A DNA stretch of 25,409 nucleotides from Cymbomonas tetramitiformis (lineage: Eukaryota; Chlorophyta; Pyramimonadophyceae; Pyramimonadales; Pyramimonadaceae). The notes under the pieces are model-generated. The model saw nothing but the letters and a program-made list of their open reading frames with translations, searched no databases and was not told where the DNA came from. Shown here in pieces: positions 7,950 through 16,964 of this stretch. The stretch is from contig LGRX02015257.1 of the NCBI GenBank assembly GCA_001247695.2, positions 1 to 25,409 of the forward strand. Direction: 5' to 3'. Each line of letters starts with the position of its first letter. Within the stretch, counting starts at the first letter, position 1. The translations under genes were made by a program, and so were the position numbers.

Positions 7950-8743
7950 TGACTACTCTGCTTGGATGCTGATGCCCAGGTGCTCCGGCTGCTGCCCAGG
8001 CTGCTCCGGCTAGCGATGCTCACGACGTCTCTGCCGGTGGTACAAGTGCAGGCATTCCGGGAGCCAGTGATGCGCTCGCTAGCGAGTCTCCCGTCCGTCG
8101 TATTCGTGTGACCGTAGGGAATCAACAAGTTAAAGAGCTGATAAACTTGGTTACCCGATATGCTGGCATTCCTACAAACACCGCGAAAAAAAAAGGCTAA
8201 AACTTCAAATAGAGACAGCTATTACGGGTAGTGACGAAGTTGCTAAACTCGCCGAAGAGAATATGAAGCGCGAAGGACAAGATGACAAAGCCAAGATTTT
8301 GTCAAGAATGAGAAGTGAGTATGTTCACCCTAACACCCTAAGACTAGGAGCATGTCATGTGCTTCAACTTAGCTGTTTTTTATTTGTTTTGCAGCCAAGT
8401 CGGGGAAGTTAGCTCAGGCACCTACCGCAGAACAAGAGGTGCAGAATGTGGAGCCAGCACCAAAACGTTCTCGCAAACAAGTCTCTTATGTGGAACAGCC
8501 CCCGCCCTCGGAGGCCTCAGAGAGAGATATCCCAGGTCGTGTGAACGTGCAGCAAATAATAATCGGCCAATGGACGTGGCGCGCGAGTGCCGCGGAAAAC
8601 AAGATGTCTGATGTTGGTGTTGTTGGTGTGCTTCAACACCCTTCTGATGTTGGTGAACGAGTCCACCATGGTTTTGTGGTGGAAGCATAAGGAGTACTGG
8701 ACTGACGAAGAGTACGATTCGATGCTTGCAACCAGATTCTATG
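7950..8743 (+). other. Low-complexity basic region of the broken gene
   Basis: After an internal A-Q-A-A-P-A duplication (about 7971-8014, with one base missing in the first copy) the frame reads A-S-D-A-H-D-V-S-A-G-G, then V-R-R-I-R-V-T-V-G-N-Q-Q-V-K-E-L, to a run of nine A at 8186-8194 where the register changes. After the intron 8315-8394 it continues K-S-G-K-L-A-Q-A-P-T-A-E-Q and P-A-P-K-R-S-R-K-Q-V, a likely nuclear localisation signal. A final change of register gives V-L-W-W-K-H-K-E-Y-W-T-D-E-E-Y before the GTAAGT donor at 8744. Confidence 0.55.
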
Positions 8744-8802
8744 GTAAGTCTCTATATCTTGCATAGCGTGTGTGGTTCATATCTCGTGTTCTGTGTATAC
8801 GG

Positions 8803-8830
8803 TTCTGACAATCGTGCACGATTGTCAGAA
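8803..8830. repeat. 28-bp perfect palindrome, intronic copy 1
   Basis: TTCTGACAATCGT, then GC, then the exact inverse of the first 13 bases. It lies in the intron that starts at 8744, close to the likely acceptor. Confidence 0.97.
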
Positions 8831-8839
8831 GTGTCCTAG

Positions 8840-9219
8840 GATAAATGTCGAGGCCGAGGGTGAGCATCGAAATTAGTGGCCTCCGAACTTGGTTTTATGG
8901 TGTGGCAGGTGACCCTGCTTCCGTGACGGCGAATGACTTCGAGGCCCGGAAGAAGAAAATGGAAGAGCATTTTCTTACGGTCTTCGATTCCCATACGCAT
9001 ATGGGCCAGACATCAGACTACAAAAAATGGCTTATAAAGACATTCTTGAAAATGAAGCTAGTTGTTGTCGACGGGCAACATCGAATGGTCGCCTGGCAGC
9101 AGCTCATGCGTTCAAATAGTACAGCGTTGAACTTCTGGGATAATAGAGGAATCGGTCCTCTCGAAGGGCTAGTCACCAAGATTATCATTCTGAAACCGGA
9201 AACGCCTAAGGTCATTTTG
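8840..9219 (+). other. DGQHR (ParB/Srx-like) domain exon
   Basis: Open from the ATG at 8845 to the GTAAGT donor at 9220. The block K-L-V-V-V-D-G-Q-H-R-M-V-A-W-Q-Q-L, with DGQHR encoded at 9070-9084 (residues 76-80 from 8845), matches the D-G-x-H-R-x-x-A motif of the DGQHR/ParB nuclease-like fold seen in DndB and ParB/Srx proteins. In that fold it lies at the nucleotide-binding site. Before it is a charged helix with K-K-K-M-E-E-H-F; after it V-T-K-I-I-I-L-K-P-E, the expected next strand. No helix-turn-helix domain of the bacterial ParB type is recognised. If 8845 is a true start, this could be a separate gene. Confidence 0.65.
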
Positions 9220-9285
9220 GTAAGTAAACATTCATTGCACTAGTATCGTTGTCTGATTGATTCGTGTTATTTTACTTATCTATAG

Positions 9286-9610
9286 CGGGTGCACAGAGCG
9301 TTATCGGGTCGTCCGTCAATAAGGAGGAGCATGAAAGTCTAGTGGCTTCCCACATATCGGACAAGTGGATCACGCTGTTGAATCTAGCGACGGCATCGAA
9401 GAACGAGCTGGATCAGTTATCACAATTTCCGGTGCAAGGGAAAAGCATCAAGAGCTCTGCTTGGTATGCCAATGACCTAAGGGACGTCACAACCGCGGCA
9501 ATCGCGAACGAGCTTGACCTGTTACAAAACAAATCCGCTCAAGAGGCGTTGATAAAAAAGAGATGATTTATGCGCAAAAGGTGCGCCTACTTTGCCGCCT
9601 CTTGTATGAA
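9286..9610 (+). other. Coding block after the DGQHR exon
   Basis: The reading frame from 9288 is open to 9566 and helical (N-K-E-E-H-E-S-L-V-A-S-H-I-S-D-K-W, then A-S-K-N-E-L-D-Q-L-S, then S-A-W-Y-A-N-D-L-R-D). The splice at 9285/9286 would place the ribosome in another register, which fits a one-base indel near 9310. A second shift at the A-run 9554-9559 restores a natural reading, K-K-E-M-I-Y-A-Q-K-V-R-L-L-C-R-L-L-Y-E-N. No domain recognised. Confidence 0.5.
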
Positions 9611-9634
9611 AATATTTCCTTCCTTGCCATAGGA

Positions 9635-9668
9635 CGGTTCTGACAATCGTGCACGATTGTCAGAACCG
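9635..9668. repeat. 34-bp perfect palindrome, intronic copy 2
   Basis: Same family as 8803-8830, with arms extended to 16 bases: CGGTTCTGACAATCGT, then GC, then the inverse. It lies between coding blocks, in the presumed intron ending at 9763. Confidence 0.97.
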
Positions 9669-9763
9669 TGTAACTATCATATTTATCTTTTTTTGCACTA
9701 GCTGGCTAGTTTGTGCAATATGGTGTGTATGAAAATAATCATGTATATATTCGGGGATGACAG

Positions 9764-10298
9764 AGTTTGAGGCTACTGCATCCAGACCTGGGTTATGAAT
9801 GGCGTCTTGAAGCATTGAACCTGAAGAACCTCCCCACGGAGATGCAACCCCTGTGCAATCTTGAATGCATATATGACGCTTTGAATTGTTTCCACTTCGA
9901 TGTCCGATATATGTTCTTCGCCTTGGATATGGCGAAGAAGGCAGTGCGTTTGCTAGATCATACCGAGCGAAAGCAGCACTACGCGCACTATGGGATCGTT
10001 TGCAAAGGCAAGTATCTGGCGCCGATTGAGTTCAAGAACTTTTGTCAACGGCTTGGCTTTATTCGCGACGTCATCAACGAGGCCAAGAACATGTTCACGT
10101 ACCTTGTGGGCTGGGCGAAGTACCCTGACTGATATGACAAGCAAGAATCTATTCCGGATGTGTTCGAGAATGATACGGACACCTACCTCATGGTGGCGAA
10201 TGATGAGGTTGCTTGGGCAGAGTGCGATGTGGGTGACGATCCGTATCGACCACAATTTTATTTTCAGTTGGTAGAGAGACATTACAAGTTTCTCTCAG
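9764..10298 (+). other. Conserved-looking exon with in-frame TGA
   Basis: A long natural reading frame (L-H-P-D-L-G-Y-E-W-R-L-E-A-L, then D-V-R-Y-M-F-F-A-L-D-M-A-K-K-A-V-R-L, then F-T-Y-L-V-G-W-A-K-Y-P-D) is cut by TGA at 10130-10132. It continues in the same frame as Y-D-K-Q-E-S-I-P-D-V-F-E-N-D-T, to the donor at 10299. The stop sits where a single G-to-A change of a TGG codon would produce it. No known domain is recognised; aromatic and acidic content suggests a globular enzyme-like region. Confidence 0.55.
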
Positions 10299-10384
10299 GT
10301 AAGGAATCAATTTGTGAAGTATGTTATCGTTTATCGAATATTGAGTAACCCTAAATGCGTTTTTCGTTGGGTGCATATGGATAG

Positions 10385-10606
10385 GCCAAGGCACACCAGA
10401 CTTGGAAACAATGTTGATTTGGTGGATGGTTATCCGTCGGCCTGATCTATATTTTTCTACACGTTTCGAAGAGATCGTGAAGAATATGACCGCGATGAAG
10501 CAATGATGAAGGACAGAGTCGGCATCAAGTGTAAAAAGTGTAAACAAGGCAAGCACAGAGGCAAACTCAATTTCGCATACATCAAGGACTCTTGCGGAAT
10601 ATGCTG
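10385..10606 (+). other. Exon with Cys-rich zinc-binding motif
   Basis: Begins at a phase-1 junction and reads Q-G-T-P-D-L-E-T-M-L-I-W-W-M-V-I-R-R-P-D-L-Y-F. After a register change near 10495 it reads D-R-V-G-I-K-C-K-K-C-K-Q-G-K-H-R-G, then K-D-S-C-G-I-C. Two C-x2-C pairs about 26 residues apart, the second completed by another Cys across the splice junction, suggest a zinc ribbon or a similar treble-clef fold. Confidence 0.55.
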
Positions 10607-10619
10607 GTAAGTCCCGTGT

Positions 10620-10975
10620 GATATACACGATTGTCAGAACCGTAGGCGTGCACCCTTTCCGCTTCCCCCGCGGACACTTCTGACAATCGTGTACGATTGT
10701 CAGAACCGTAGGCGTGCACCCTTCCCACTTCCCCCGCGGACACTTCTGACAATCGTGTACGATTGTCAGAACCGTAGGCGTGCACCCTTCCCACTTCCCC
10801 CGCGGACACTTCTGACAATCGTGTACGATTGTCAGAACTGTAGGCGTGCACCCTTCCCACTTCCCCCGCGGACACTTCTGACAATCGTGTACGATTGTCA
10901 GAACTGTAGGCGTGCACCCTTCCGACTTCCCCCGCGGACACTTCTGACAATCGTACACGATTGTCAGAACCGTAC
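10620..10975 (+). repeat. 66-bp array of palindromes inside an intron
   Basis: Five full palindromes (10678-10705, 10744-10771, 10810-10837, 10876-10903, 10942-10969) and a half copy at about 10626-10640. All have the 13-bp arms TTCTGACAATCGT; the centre is GT in four copies and AC in the last. The linker between them is nearly constant (CCGTAGGCGTGCACCC...CTTCCCCCGCGGACAC). The array fills most of the 411-bp intron 10607-11017. Frames across it on both strands are translations of the repeat. Confidence 0.97.
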
Positions 10976-11017
10976 ACTTTTATGAAAAATTGACTAACCC
11001 TGATATGTGATATGCAG

Positions 11018-11297
11018 CTCGGCGAATGATATTGAACTACCTACACGCTATTACACCAGAGCAAACATCGCAGACAACAACCGTCAGTCGCCCCCTCCCC
11101 ATGCGACCCCCAAGCAGCGCGAAGTAACATTACCAAACTACGCACCAGCCCGCGGCGGCGCGTCAGCGCACCGTCTACACGAACGGCGTGATTTAGCCAA
11201 CCATGCTAAGAGCAGAATAGACAAAAGCTTGGAATGGGTCCACGACCTACTGGCATATCCTGACAGTGGATATCCTGAAAGTGGGCTGCACCGTTGA
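11018..11297 (+). other. Last exon of the broken gene
   Basis: After the ATGCAG acceptor the frame completes a Cys codon and reads S-A-N-D-I-E-L-P-T-R-Y-Y-T-R-A-N. A Pro-rich stretch follows, then R-L-H-E-R-R-D-L-A-N-H-A-K-S-R-I-D-K-S-L-E-W-V-H-D-L-L. It ends at TGA 11295-11297 after two near-identical heptapeptides (A-Y-P-D-S-G, G-Y-P-E-S-G). Confidence 0.6.
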
Positions 11298-11451
11298 CTT
11301 GTTAAGTTTAATTCACGTGAATAATTAAACAGATATAGAGAGATATAACCTATCTGAAACCTAAACCCGAGCGGTAACAACGGCGACACGTGACAGACTC
11401 TGACACTTGCCCCGAGCTACCACGGATCTAGGGATCTGGCCAGGGCCTACA

Positions 11452-11978
11452 CCGGGTAACCCGGGAGGGCTGCCGGCCAGAATCCAGTAGAAAGTCTCGT
11501 GGAGCCCAATCACGAGATCACGCCCGTACCCGCCACCGAAGTAGATACACCTCTGCTTGCCGAGCTCGGCGGCCCAACAACTACGCCATTTTCATTTTGC
11601 GACAGCGACGATGATGAGTACCCCACCTCGGTCCCTCCTAAGCGTGCACGGGAACCAGCGGTTGATTCCACTTACTCCTTACATATACGAGAAAACACTG
11701 CACGAGTCAGGTCCCTGGTGGTGCCCTAGCACCTTCTTTATAAATTAGGAATTGCACAGGCGCTCATCTTGCCGAACAACCTTGGATTGGAGCACTGCTT
11801 ACTTGTGACACGAATCCCCCCGTTGTATGAAGCCTCCCAAAAGCAATTTCAATGCGAAGCATTTATTTCGCTTAACTATGATACAATCATCAATGCGGCA
11901 ATACCAACTGAACGGGTGATTACTGTGGGGGAAATGATAAAGGTTTGGATCAAGACATTGAGCGCGATTTATCCGTGA
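11452..11978 (+). pseudogene. Hypothetical acidic/NLS protein with internal TAG
   Basis: One reading frame is open from 11452 to TAG 11727-11729 and again, in the same frame, to TGA at 11976-11978. Part one has an acidic patch D-S-D-D-D-E-Y-P-T followed by a likely nuclear localisation signal, P-P-K-R-A-R-E-P. Part two reads L-G-I-A-Q-A-L-I-L-P-N-N-L-G-L-E-H and T-V-G-E-M-I-K-V-W-I-K-T-L. No good start codon is seen: the GTG at 11499 is the first near-start and ATG is absent, so it may be an exon. It could be a second gene of the same element as the broken gene before it, cut by one nonsense change. No family recognised. Confidence 0.35.
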
Positions 11979-12014
11979 TATTTAGCGAGGAGTTATAGGA
12001 AGCGCATACCGTAT

Positions 12015-12242
12015 TTGATGATGACCGTTAAGGAGAATCCCATTACTATTACGAAATATGAATCATGCATGCCACATACAAGACTAAACAATTTACACCG
12101 CAGGGACTATGTTGGGAAAACATGTAAATCCTTTATGTATGACAAACCTCGAAGTATCAGTTTAGTGAAGCCGATGACGGCGGTTCCATGTGAGTTGCGA
12201 TCGTTGCACTGCGATAAGTCAAGATATGCCACATTTCGTTGA
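12015..12242 (+). CDS. Short hypothetical ORF
   Basis: 75 residues from an ATG at 12015: M-M-M-T-V-K-E-N-P-I-T-I-T-K-Y-E-S-C-M-P-H, later H-R-R-D-Y-V-G-K-T-C-K-S-F. Basic and Cys-containing, no motif recognised. It might be the tail of the preceding broken frame. Weak. Confidence 0.2.
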   Translation: MMMTVKENPITITKYESCMPHTRLNNLHRRDYVGKTCKSFMYDKPRSISLVKPMTAVPCELRSLHCDKSRYATFR

Positions 12243-13885
12243 ATAGGAAAATCACACAAGGCTTGTTCGTTCACAAATCACTTTCCCCATTTCCTTGTCT
12301 TTATTGACATGTTCACCGCAACAATCGGAACGAATATCCATTTCACACCAGTGGCTGCAATCCCCTTACAATCACATATATCTAAGGACGTCCAAACCGC
12401 ACAAACACAAACATACACACATCACAGCTCGCGCGGGGCATGGATGAGCCGGCTTCAGGCACAAGCCAGCAGTGCGCTGGCGGTGCGGATGCAGAGGGGC
12501 TCGGGTGGCTCAGCGAGGCTTAGGGGGTCCCATTCTTCACGAGTGAGCTCCGGAGATTCCGGATAAGTGTCCCGAAGTGTGTGCTGACTCCTTTGATCCC
12601 CGGCGTGGGTACATAGTGCAGCCGGTCTTCTGCGGTTACGGGGTGCCAAAGGAGTCGGTGCAAGGATAAGCACATCAAAACTATACATCTGTGTTTCCTT
12701 CATGTCCGTGCATGCTTTTGTCTTGCTCACTCATGACCAATCTCCGCGGTCTCAAATCAGACATATCTCCAGTTTGCATATCTGCATTCCCAACACCAGT
12801 TTGCCATCTTCTTTAGCACCTTTGTGCCCTCACTGCCGAATGTTCAGATAGCTTGGAATCAATGGATGATATCATGCATGCCAAGGACACATCTTGCACT
12901 GGAGGTCACTACTCGCAAGTGGACTGATCATGTTGTCCTCAAGACTTGAGATAAAACACTACTAGTTCTGCTGGGGGTAAAGTTTCATTAATGCCAAGAA
13001 AACACACACCTCCTTCATTCAGCCGCAGCTCTTCTTTTGGGGTGTCCACGCATGCTCGTGGCCCTGAATGAATCCCAGCCTCATATCACTAGTCCATCCC
13101 CACGTACCCAACCAAACACAACGCTACACTGATAATGCTGCTTGTTTGTGCCGGAATGTCATGTAAAGTGATCTAATAAAATTCCCTCTTGCCTTATACG
13201 TCTGTCCATATTCGCGCGCTGAGTTGGGATCAATGTTGCCGGTGTACGGCAATTTGTCCCCCAATTTTTAAGGCACACATATCCTATCATTGAGTGACAC
13301 GAGGATTTAATCGCACACCCAAATCTGAGGATCGGGAGCTTCAGTATTTGTCTCAAACCGCCCTCTTGCCGTTCAAATCCAAGAACTCGCCAGTCGTCAA
13401 AAGTGGTACCTTATTTTGCCAGTACATGCCGTTTTCGACCACCGAACGGCATGCGCGGGGTAAGGCGACATACACTACCCACCAAAGACCTTACAAGGCG
13501 ACCTACAGTATCTGAAACTCCCCGTAGACAGCTGATGACACGTAGGATTGAAGGAGTTAGTGGGTACGCGGATGATGCCGCGGCCTGTGGAAATCAGTCA
13601 ACAACATCCTGATTGGAAATTCAGACACCATAAATAGTTTTAAAAAGCACTTATTGTAGGTATGTGTATGCCTTTGACTTGCCCGCGGTGCGCGGGGAGC
13701 CTCGTTGAAGCATCCGGACACCATTCAGTTTGGGCTAGCAGAGATTGCTGTAATTTGCAGCGATCTGCACTTCACCCATTTCAAGTTAGCATAGCAAACT
13801 TATATGTACAATACCATGTTTGGGTAAAGGATGGCATGCAATCCTTAAACACCGACACTCCGGGGAGGCGCCTAGGTCTTGATAG
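12243..13885. other. No supported gene
   Basis: Short ORFs on both strands, none with a motif. The best minus-strand frame (12730-12455) has D-T-Y-P-E-S-P-E-L-T-R-E-E-W near its middle but no recognisable domain. A plus-strand frame at 13294-13515 is also open. No tandem repeat or RNA gene seen. Confidence 0.4.
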
Positions 13886-14071
13886 ATGTTCATCCGCTCA
13901 AGCAAAATGAACAAACCCGGCAACCCAGGAACGCCCTTGTATAGTGCATATGATACAGGTTACTTGGATGGCGGTTTGGGATGGGTTATGGACCGTGCTG
14001 TGGTCCAGCGGGTGCGTTGTGCAGATGACTGCCCTCACGTCATCATATTCGCAGAAGGAAGGCGGAGATGA
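13886..14071 (+). CDS. Short hypothetical ORF
   Basis: 61 residues with a natural-looking Gly/Tyr-rich stretch (G-N-P-G-T-P-L-Y-S-A-Y-D-T-G-Y-L-D-G-G-L-G-W), but no known motif and no supporting neighbour. Possibly an exon, possibly chance. Confidence 0.2.
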   Translation: MFIRSSKMNKPGNPGTPLYSAYDTGYLDGGLGWVMDRAVVQRVRCADDCPHVIIFAEGRRR

Positions 14072-14387
14072 TCACGTGAGGGTGAACATGGTGCACAAGC
14101 GAAAAGTGTATGCATACCCATCTTATGATTTGCTTCATGGCTTGCAATGCAATGATATTATATGATGAAAAATACAATGAAAAATGTGTTTTGAACTGCG
14201 CGGAGTGATGAGTGAACTGTTTCAAAGTGTTTTGCGACACTGTTATTTTGCAGCACCAATTTCTTTGCGTCCGATGACTCAGCACATGTAGTTGTCCCAT
14301 CATATCGAAAACAAGTTACAAACAGTGTCTCATGTGATTCCGGAGTCATCATCATCCGCGAAAAAATGCAGTTCAGTCATTGAATTG
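14072..14387. other. No supported gene
   Basis: AT-richer stretch with only short shadow ORFs. Confidence 0.4.
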
Positions 14388-14966
14388 TTATACGGCGTTG
14401 TCCCTGCTTGTTCTTTCTACTCTCAAGCGGGAATGACAAGGGTCAACTCGAAGGGCCTTACCCTGTGTGGACGTAGGACCAAGCCAATGAATCGACCGTG
14501 GTTGTGCACGTGGGGTATTCGATGATGTGGATGACGAACTTCGCGGACGTTCAGATCCCGTTCGCCACAATGCACGAGGCGACCACTGCGCTCTGCCCTC
14601 ACCCTTTTCTCCCAACGCATCCCTTCTCCGCCCGCGCTGATCACCGTCAGCATTATAGTGTGAGACGGAGGGAGGCCAGAATGAACGAGCGCCCTCCACG
14701 TCATCATCATCTCCACGCGCTGCAATGCGGTGGCCGTCATCATCGTCGTCGAGGGGCGACTTTTGGTGTTGCCTCGACCGTGCCACATCAGACACTCTGA
14801 TTCGAGAGAGGCGGCGCGCTGTACGCTGAATATTCTTCTGATACTCCTCTGAGTAGTGATCTGTGATGCTCGTCTGTCCACGCAGGGCCTCCTCTGAGTA
14901 GTGATCTGTGATGCTCGTCTGTCCACGCAGGGCCGGCCCCCGGGGGATGCAACACCCACCGCCCAC
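14388..14966 (-). other. Open region with a 45-bp tandem duplication
   Basis: Two overlapping minus-strand frames stay open here. One reads A-L-R-G-Q-T-S-I-T-D-H-Y-S-E-E twice in a row, then Y-Q-K-N-I-Q-R-T-A-R-R-L-S-R-I-R, an acidic D-D-D-D-D run and another D-D-D-D. The DNA of the duplicated unit (about 14845-14935) is near-identical in both copies. It could be an exon, but no family is recognised and the alternative frame is equally open. Confidence 0.3.
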
Positions 14967-15121
14967 ATGTTTGTAAAATCAACATCCAGCTCTACTGACT
15001 GAAATATGACCTCGCAGGGAAGAGGGCAATGTGGCTGCTGCACTGTGCGGAGACTGCTTGGAGGAGCGAGCTGTGTGACCTCAGGCACTATCCGAATGCA
15101 CACTGAGGTGTGGCAGTGCAT

Positions 15122-16324
15122 GCATCACCGGTCGATCTCCCTTCACGGATCTCTGATCTGCTAGGGCGTACCCGGATGTGGAGCACTGAGCGCTGCTCAA
15201 GCTCCGTCGGTTGAAGCGCGCAGTCCCCTGAGCGATGCCACTCCTCCCGCAGCAAAGCCCCTCAATCCACCGTACAGTACACCTCATAGTAAAGGGCTCT
15301 CCGTCCTGATTGGCTCTCCAGGGAAGAATGGCAAGATTCGCATGCACACGAAAGGCAGAATGTAACAAATAATGCATTAGCTTCAGGCATGGCCTATGAT
15401 GGAGCCCTACTGCTGCCATGGGAAACCCACACAGTATGCACGCATGCCGTATACGAATGCTCTCGTCGAGCATCCAGCCGCTATCCACAGCAAACTGAGC
15501 GGGGGCGAATGGCATTTTTTCTTTTGCAAGTTGTTTATCCTGCGCTTCCGCTCTCACATGCACGATGCACATAAAGCGTGCACAAAAGTGGCATCGGAGG
15601 CCGTGATGCCTATCCAAGGGTTGGTGCAAGCCCCTCCTGGATCGAGATACCCTGGATGGACATTGACATAGGTGCGGCGACCGCGGCGTTTCCAAGAAAG
15701 GCCAGCGATCCATGCCAGAGGTGGCCACAAGCCACACGTGCCGGCATGCGGCAATTCGATGCAAATACGAAGCGTTCGGAAACCCGATCGATCGAACAAG
15801 TTTGAGAATCCGACGAACACGATTCACGGAAGTTGATAAATTAGAGTTCAGGACGTCAGATCTCCTCAAACGTACATGCTGCGGCTTTCTGCGTCAGCAA
15901 TTCTTTTGCCACCAGGGTCACGGTGGGCTCAGGGCGAAACGCCTAAGCCCGGCTTTGACCATCGCAGATGCACGGGGCCTAGGCGCTGAGCGCACCGCCG
16001 GATGCCACAGCGTGCCATGAGTGGGGTGTCTGGACACACACACACTATGTTGGCCCCTGATCGAAGCTGTACTTGCGCAGAAATGCCTGGAAGCCAATGA
16101 GAGCCGTTTGACTGCCGGATGCTCCGACAGTAGGCGTCCACCCATGATCAGAAGGGGCAGATGATTGTGCCATGTATGGCAAGCAGCCCTATCTAGAAGT
16201 TGCATACAGTCGGTTGAGAAACCCCGGCGACCGGTACCGTGTGACTGAATATATTATCATTTGATGTACACCAAATGTTTAAGCACAGCCGTAGCTTTGA
16301 TTTGATCCTTTCTCATTTGAATCA
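15122..16324. other. No supported gene
   Basis: A 262-residue minus-strand frame (15869-15081) spans part of it, but its composition (R, C, H, S-rich, no hydrophobic periodicity) looks like chance in GC-rich DNA. No repeats of note until 16325. Confidence 0.35.
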
Positions 16325-16950
16325 GCCGAGGTGCTGAGATGAGGTGTTATTAGCCCCGCTGAGGTGAGGCGTTAGCCCCGCTGAGGTGAGGTGTTAGCCC
16401 CGCTGAGGTGAGGAGTCAGCCCTGAGGTGAGCGTTAGCCCCGCTGAGGTGAGGAGTTAGCCCCGCTGAGGTGAGGTGTCAGCCCCCGCTGAGGTGAGGGA
16501 GTTAGCCCCGCTGAGGTGAGGTCAGCACCGCTGGTGAGGTGTCAGCCCCGCTGAGGTGAGGAGTTAGCCCCGCTGAGGTGAGGAGTTAGCCCCGCTGGTG
16601 AGGAGTTAGCCGCTGAGGTGAGGAGTTAGCCCCTGGCTGGGAAGGGTGTTAGCCGCTGGTGAGGTGTTAGCCCGGCTGAGGTGAGGTGCCCAGCCCGCTG
16701 AGGTGAGTGTTAGCCCCGCTGAGGAGGAGTTAGCCCGCTGAGGTGAGTGGCCCAGCTGAGGTGAGGGAGTCAGCCCCGCTGAGATGGGGAGTTAGCCCCG
16801 CTGAGGTGAGGAGTTAGCCCCGCTGAGGTGAGAGTTAGCCCGCTGAGGCAGGAGTTAGCCCCGCTGAGGTGAGGAGTCAGCACCGCTGAGGTGAGGTGTC
16901 AGCCCCGCCGAGGTGAGTAGTTAGCCCCGCTGAGGTGAGGCGTCAGCCCT
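16325..16950. repeat. 22-bp minisatellite, about 28 units
   Basis: Unit roughly GTTAGCCCCGCTGAGGTGAGGA, with many one- to three-base deletions and a GTCAGC variant. It lies downstream of the lipase gene's last exon with no coding capacity. Confidence 0.95.
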
Positions 16951-16964
16951 TGCTCTGAGCCGCC

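Larger units (their letters stand above)
7848..11297 (+). pseudogene. Multi-exon gene: H3-tail mimic, DGQHR motif, zinc-binding region; broken
   Basis: Readable coding blocks in one direction: 7848-8314, 8395-8743, about 8840-9219, 9286 to about 9610, 9764-10298, 10385-10606 and 11018-11297. Splice sites are clear for introns 8315-8394 (GTGAGT...TTTTGCAG), 9220-9285 (GTAAGT...TCTATAG), 10299-10384 (GTAAGG...GGATAG) and 10607-11017 (GTAAGT, CTAAC branch point, ATGCAG). The acceptor of the intron starting at 8744 and the donor of the one ending at 9763 are less clear. The gene is not intact: stops at 7950 (TGA), 8842 (TAA, if the acceptor is at 8840) and 10130 (TGA), and register changes near 7980, 8190, 8650, 9310, 9555 and 10495. 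The whole family is unknown to me. A decayed mobile or viral-type gene is most likely; an indel-rich assembly is the alternative. The TGA at 11295 ends the last exon. Confidence 0.7.

Noticed and set aside
8803..8830. Factor-independent terminator hairpin
   Set aside because: The palindrome resembles one, but this is intronic eukaryotic DNA with no T-run, and the same sequence recurs many times.
10130..10132. TGA read as Trp (alternative genetic code)
   Set aside because: The lipase ends with TGA at a family-consistent position and the GST with TAG. The other lesions in the same gene are register changes, which a code change cannot explain.
10620..10975. CRISPR-like array
   Set aside because: The linkers between palindromes are near-identical rather than unique spacers, the array lies inside a spliceosomal intron, and no cas-like gene is present.
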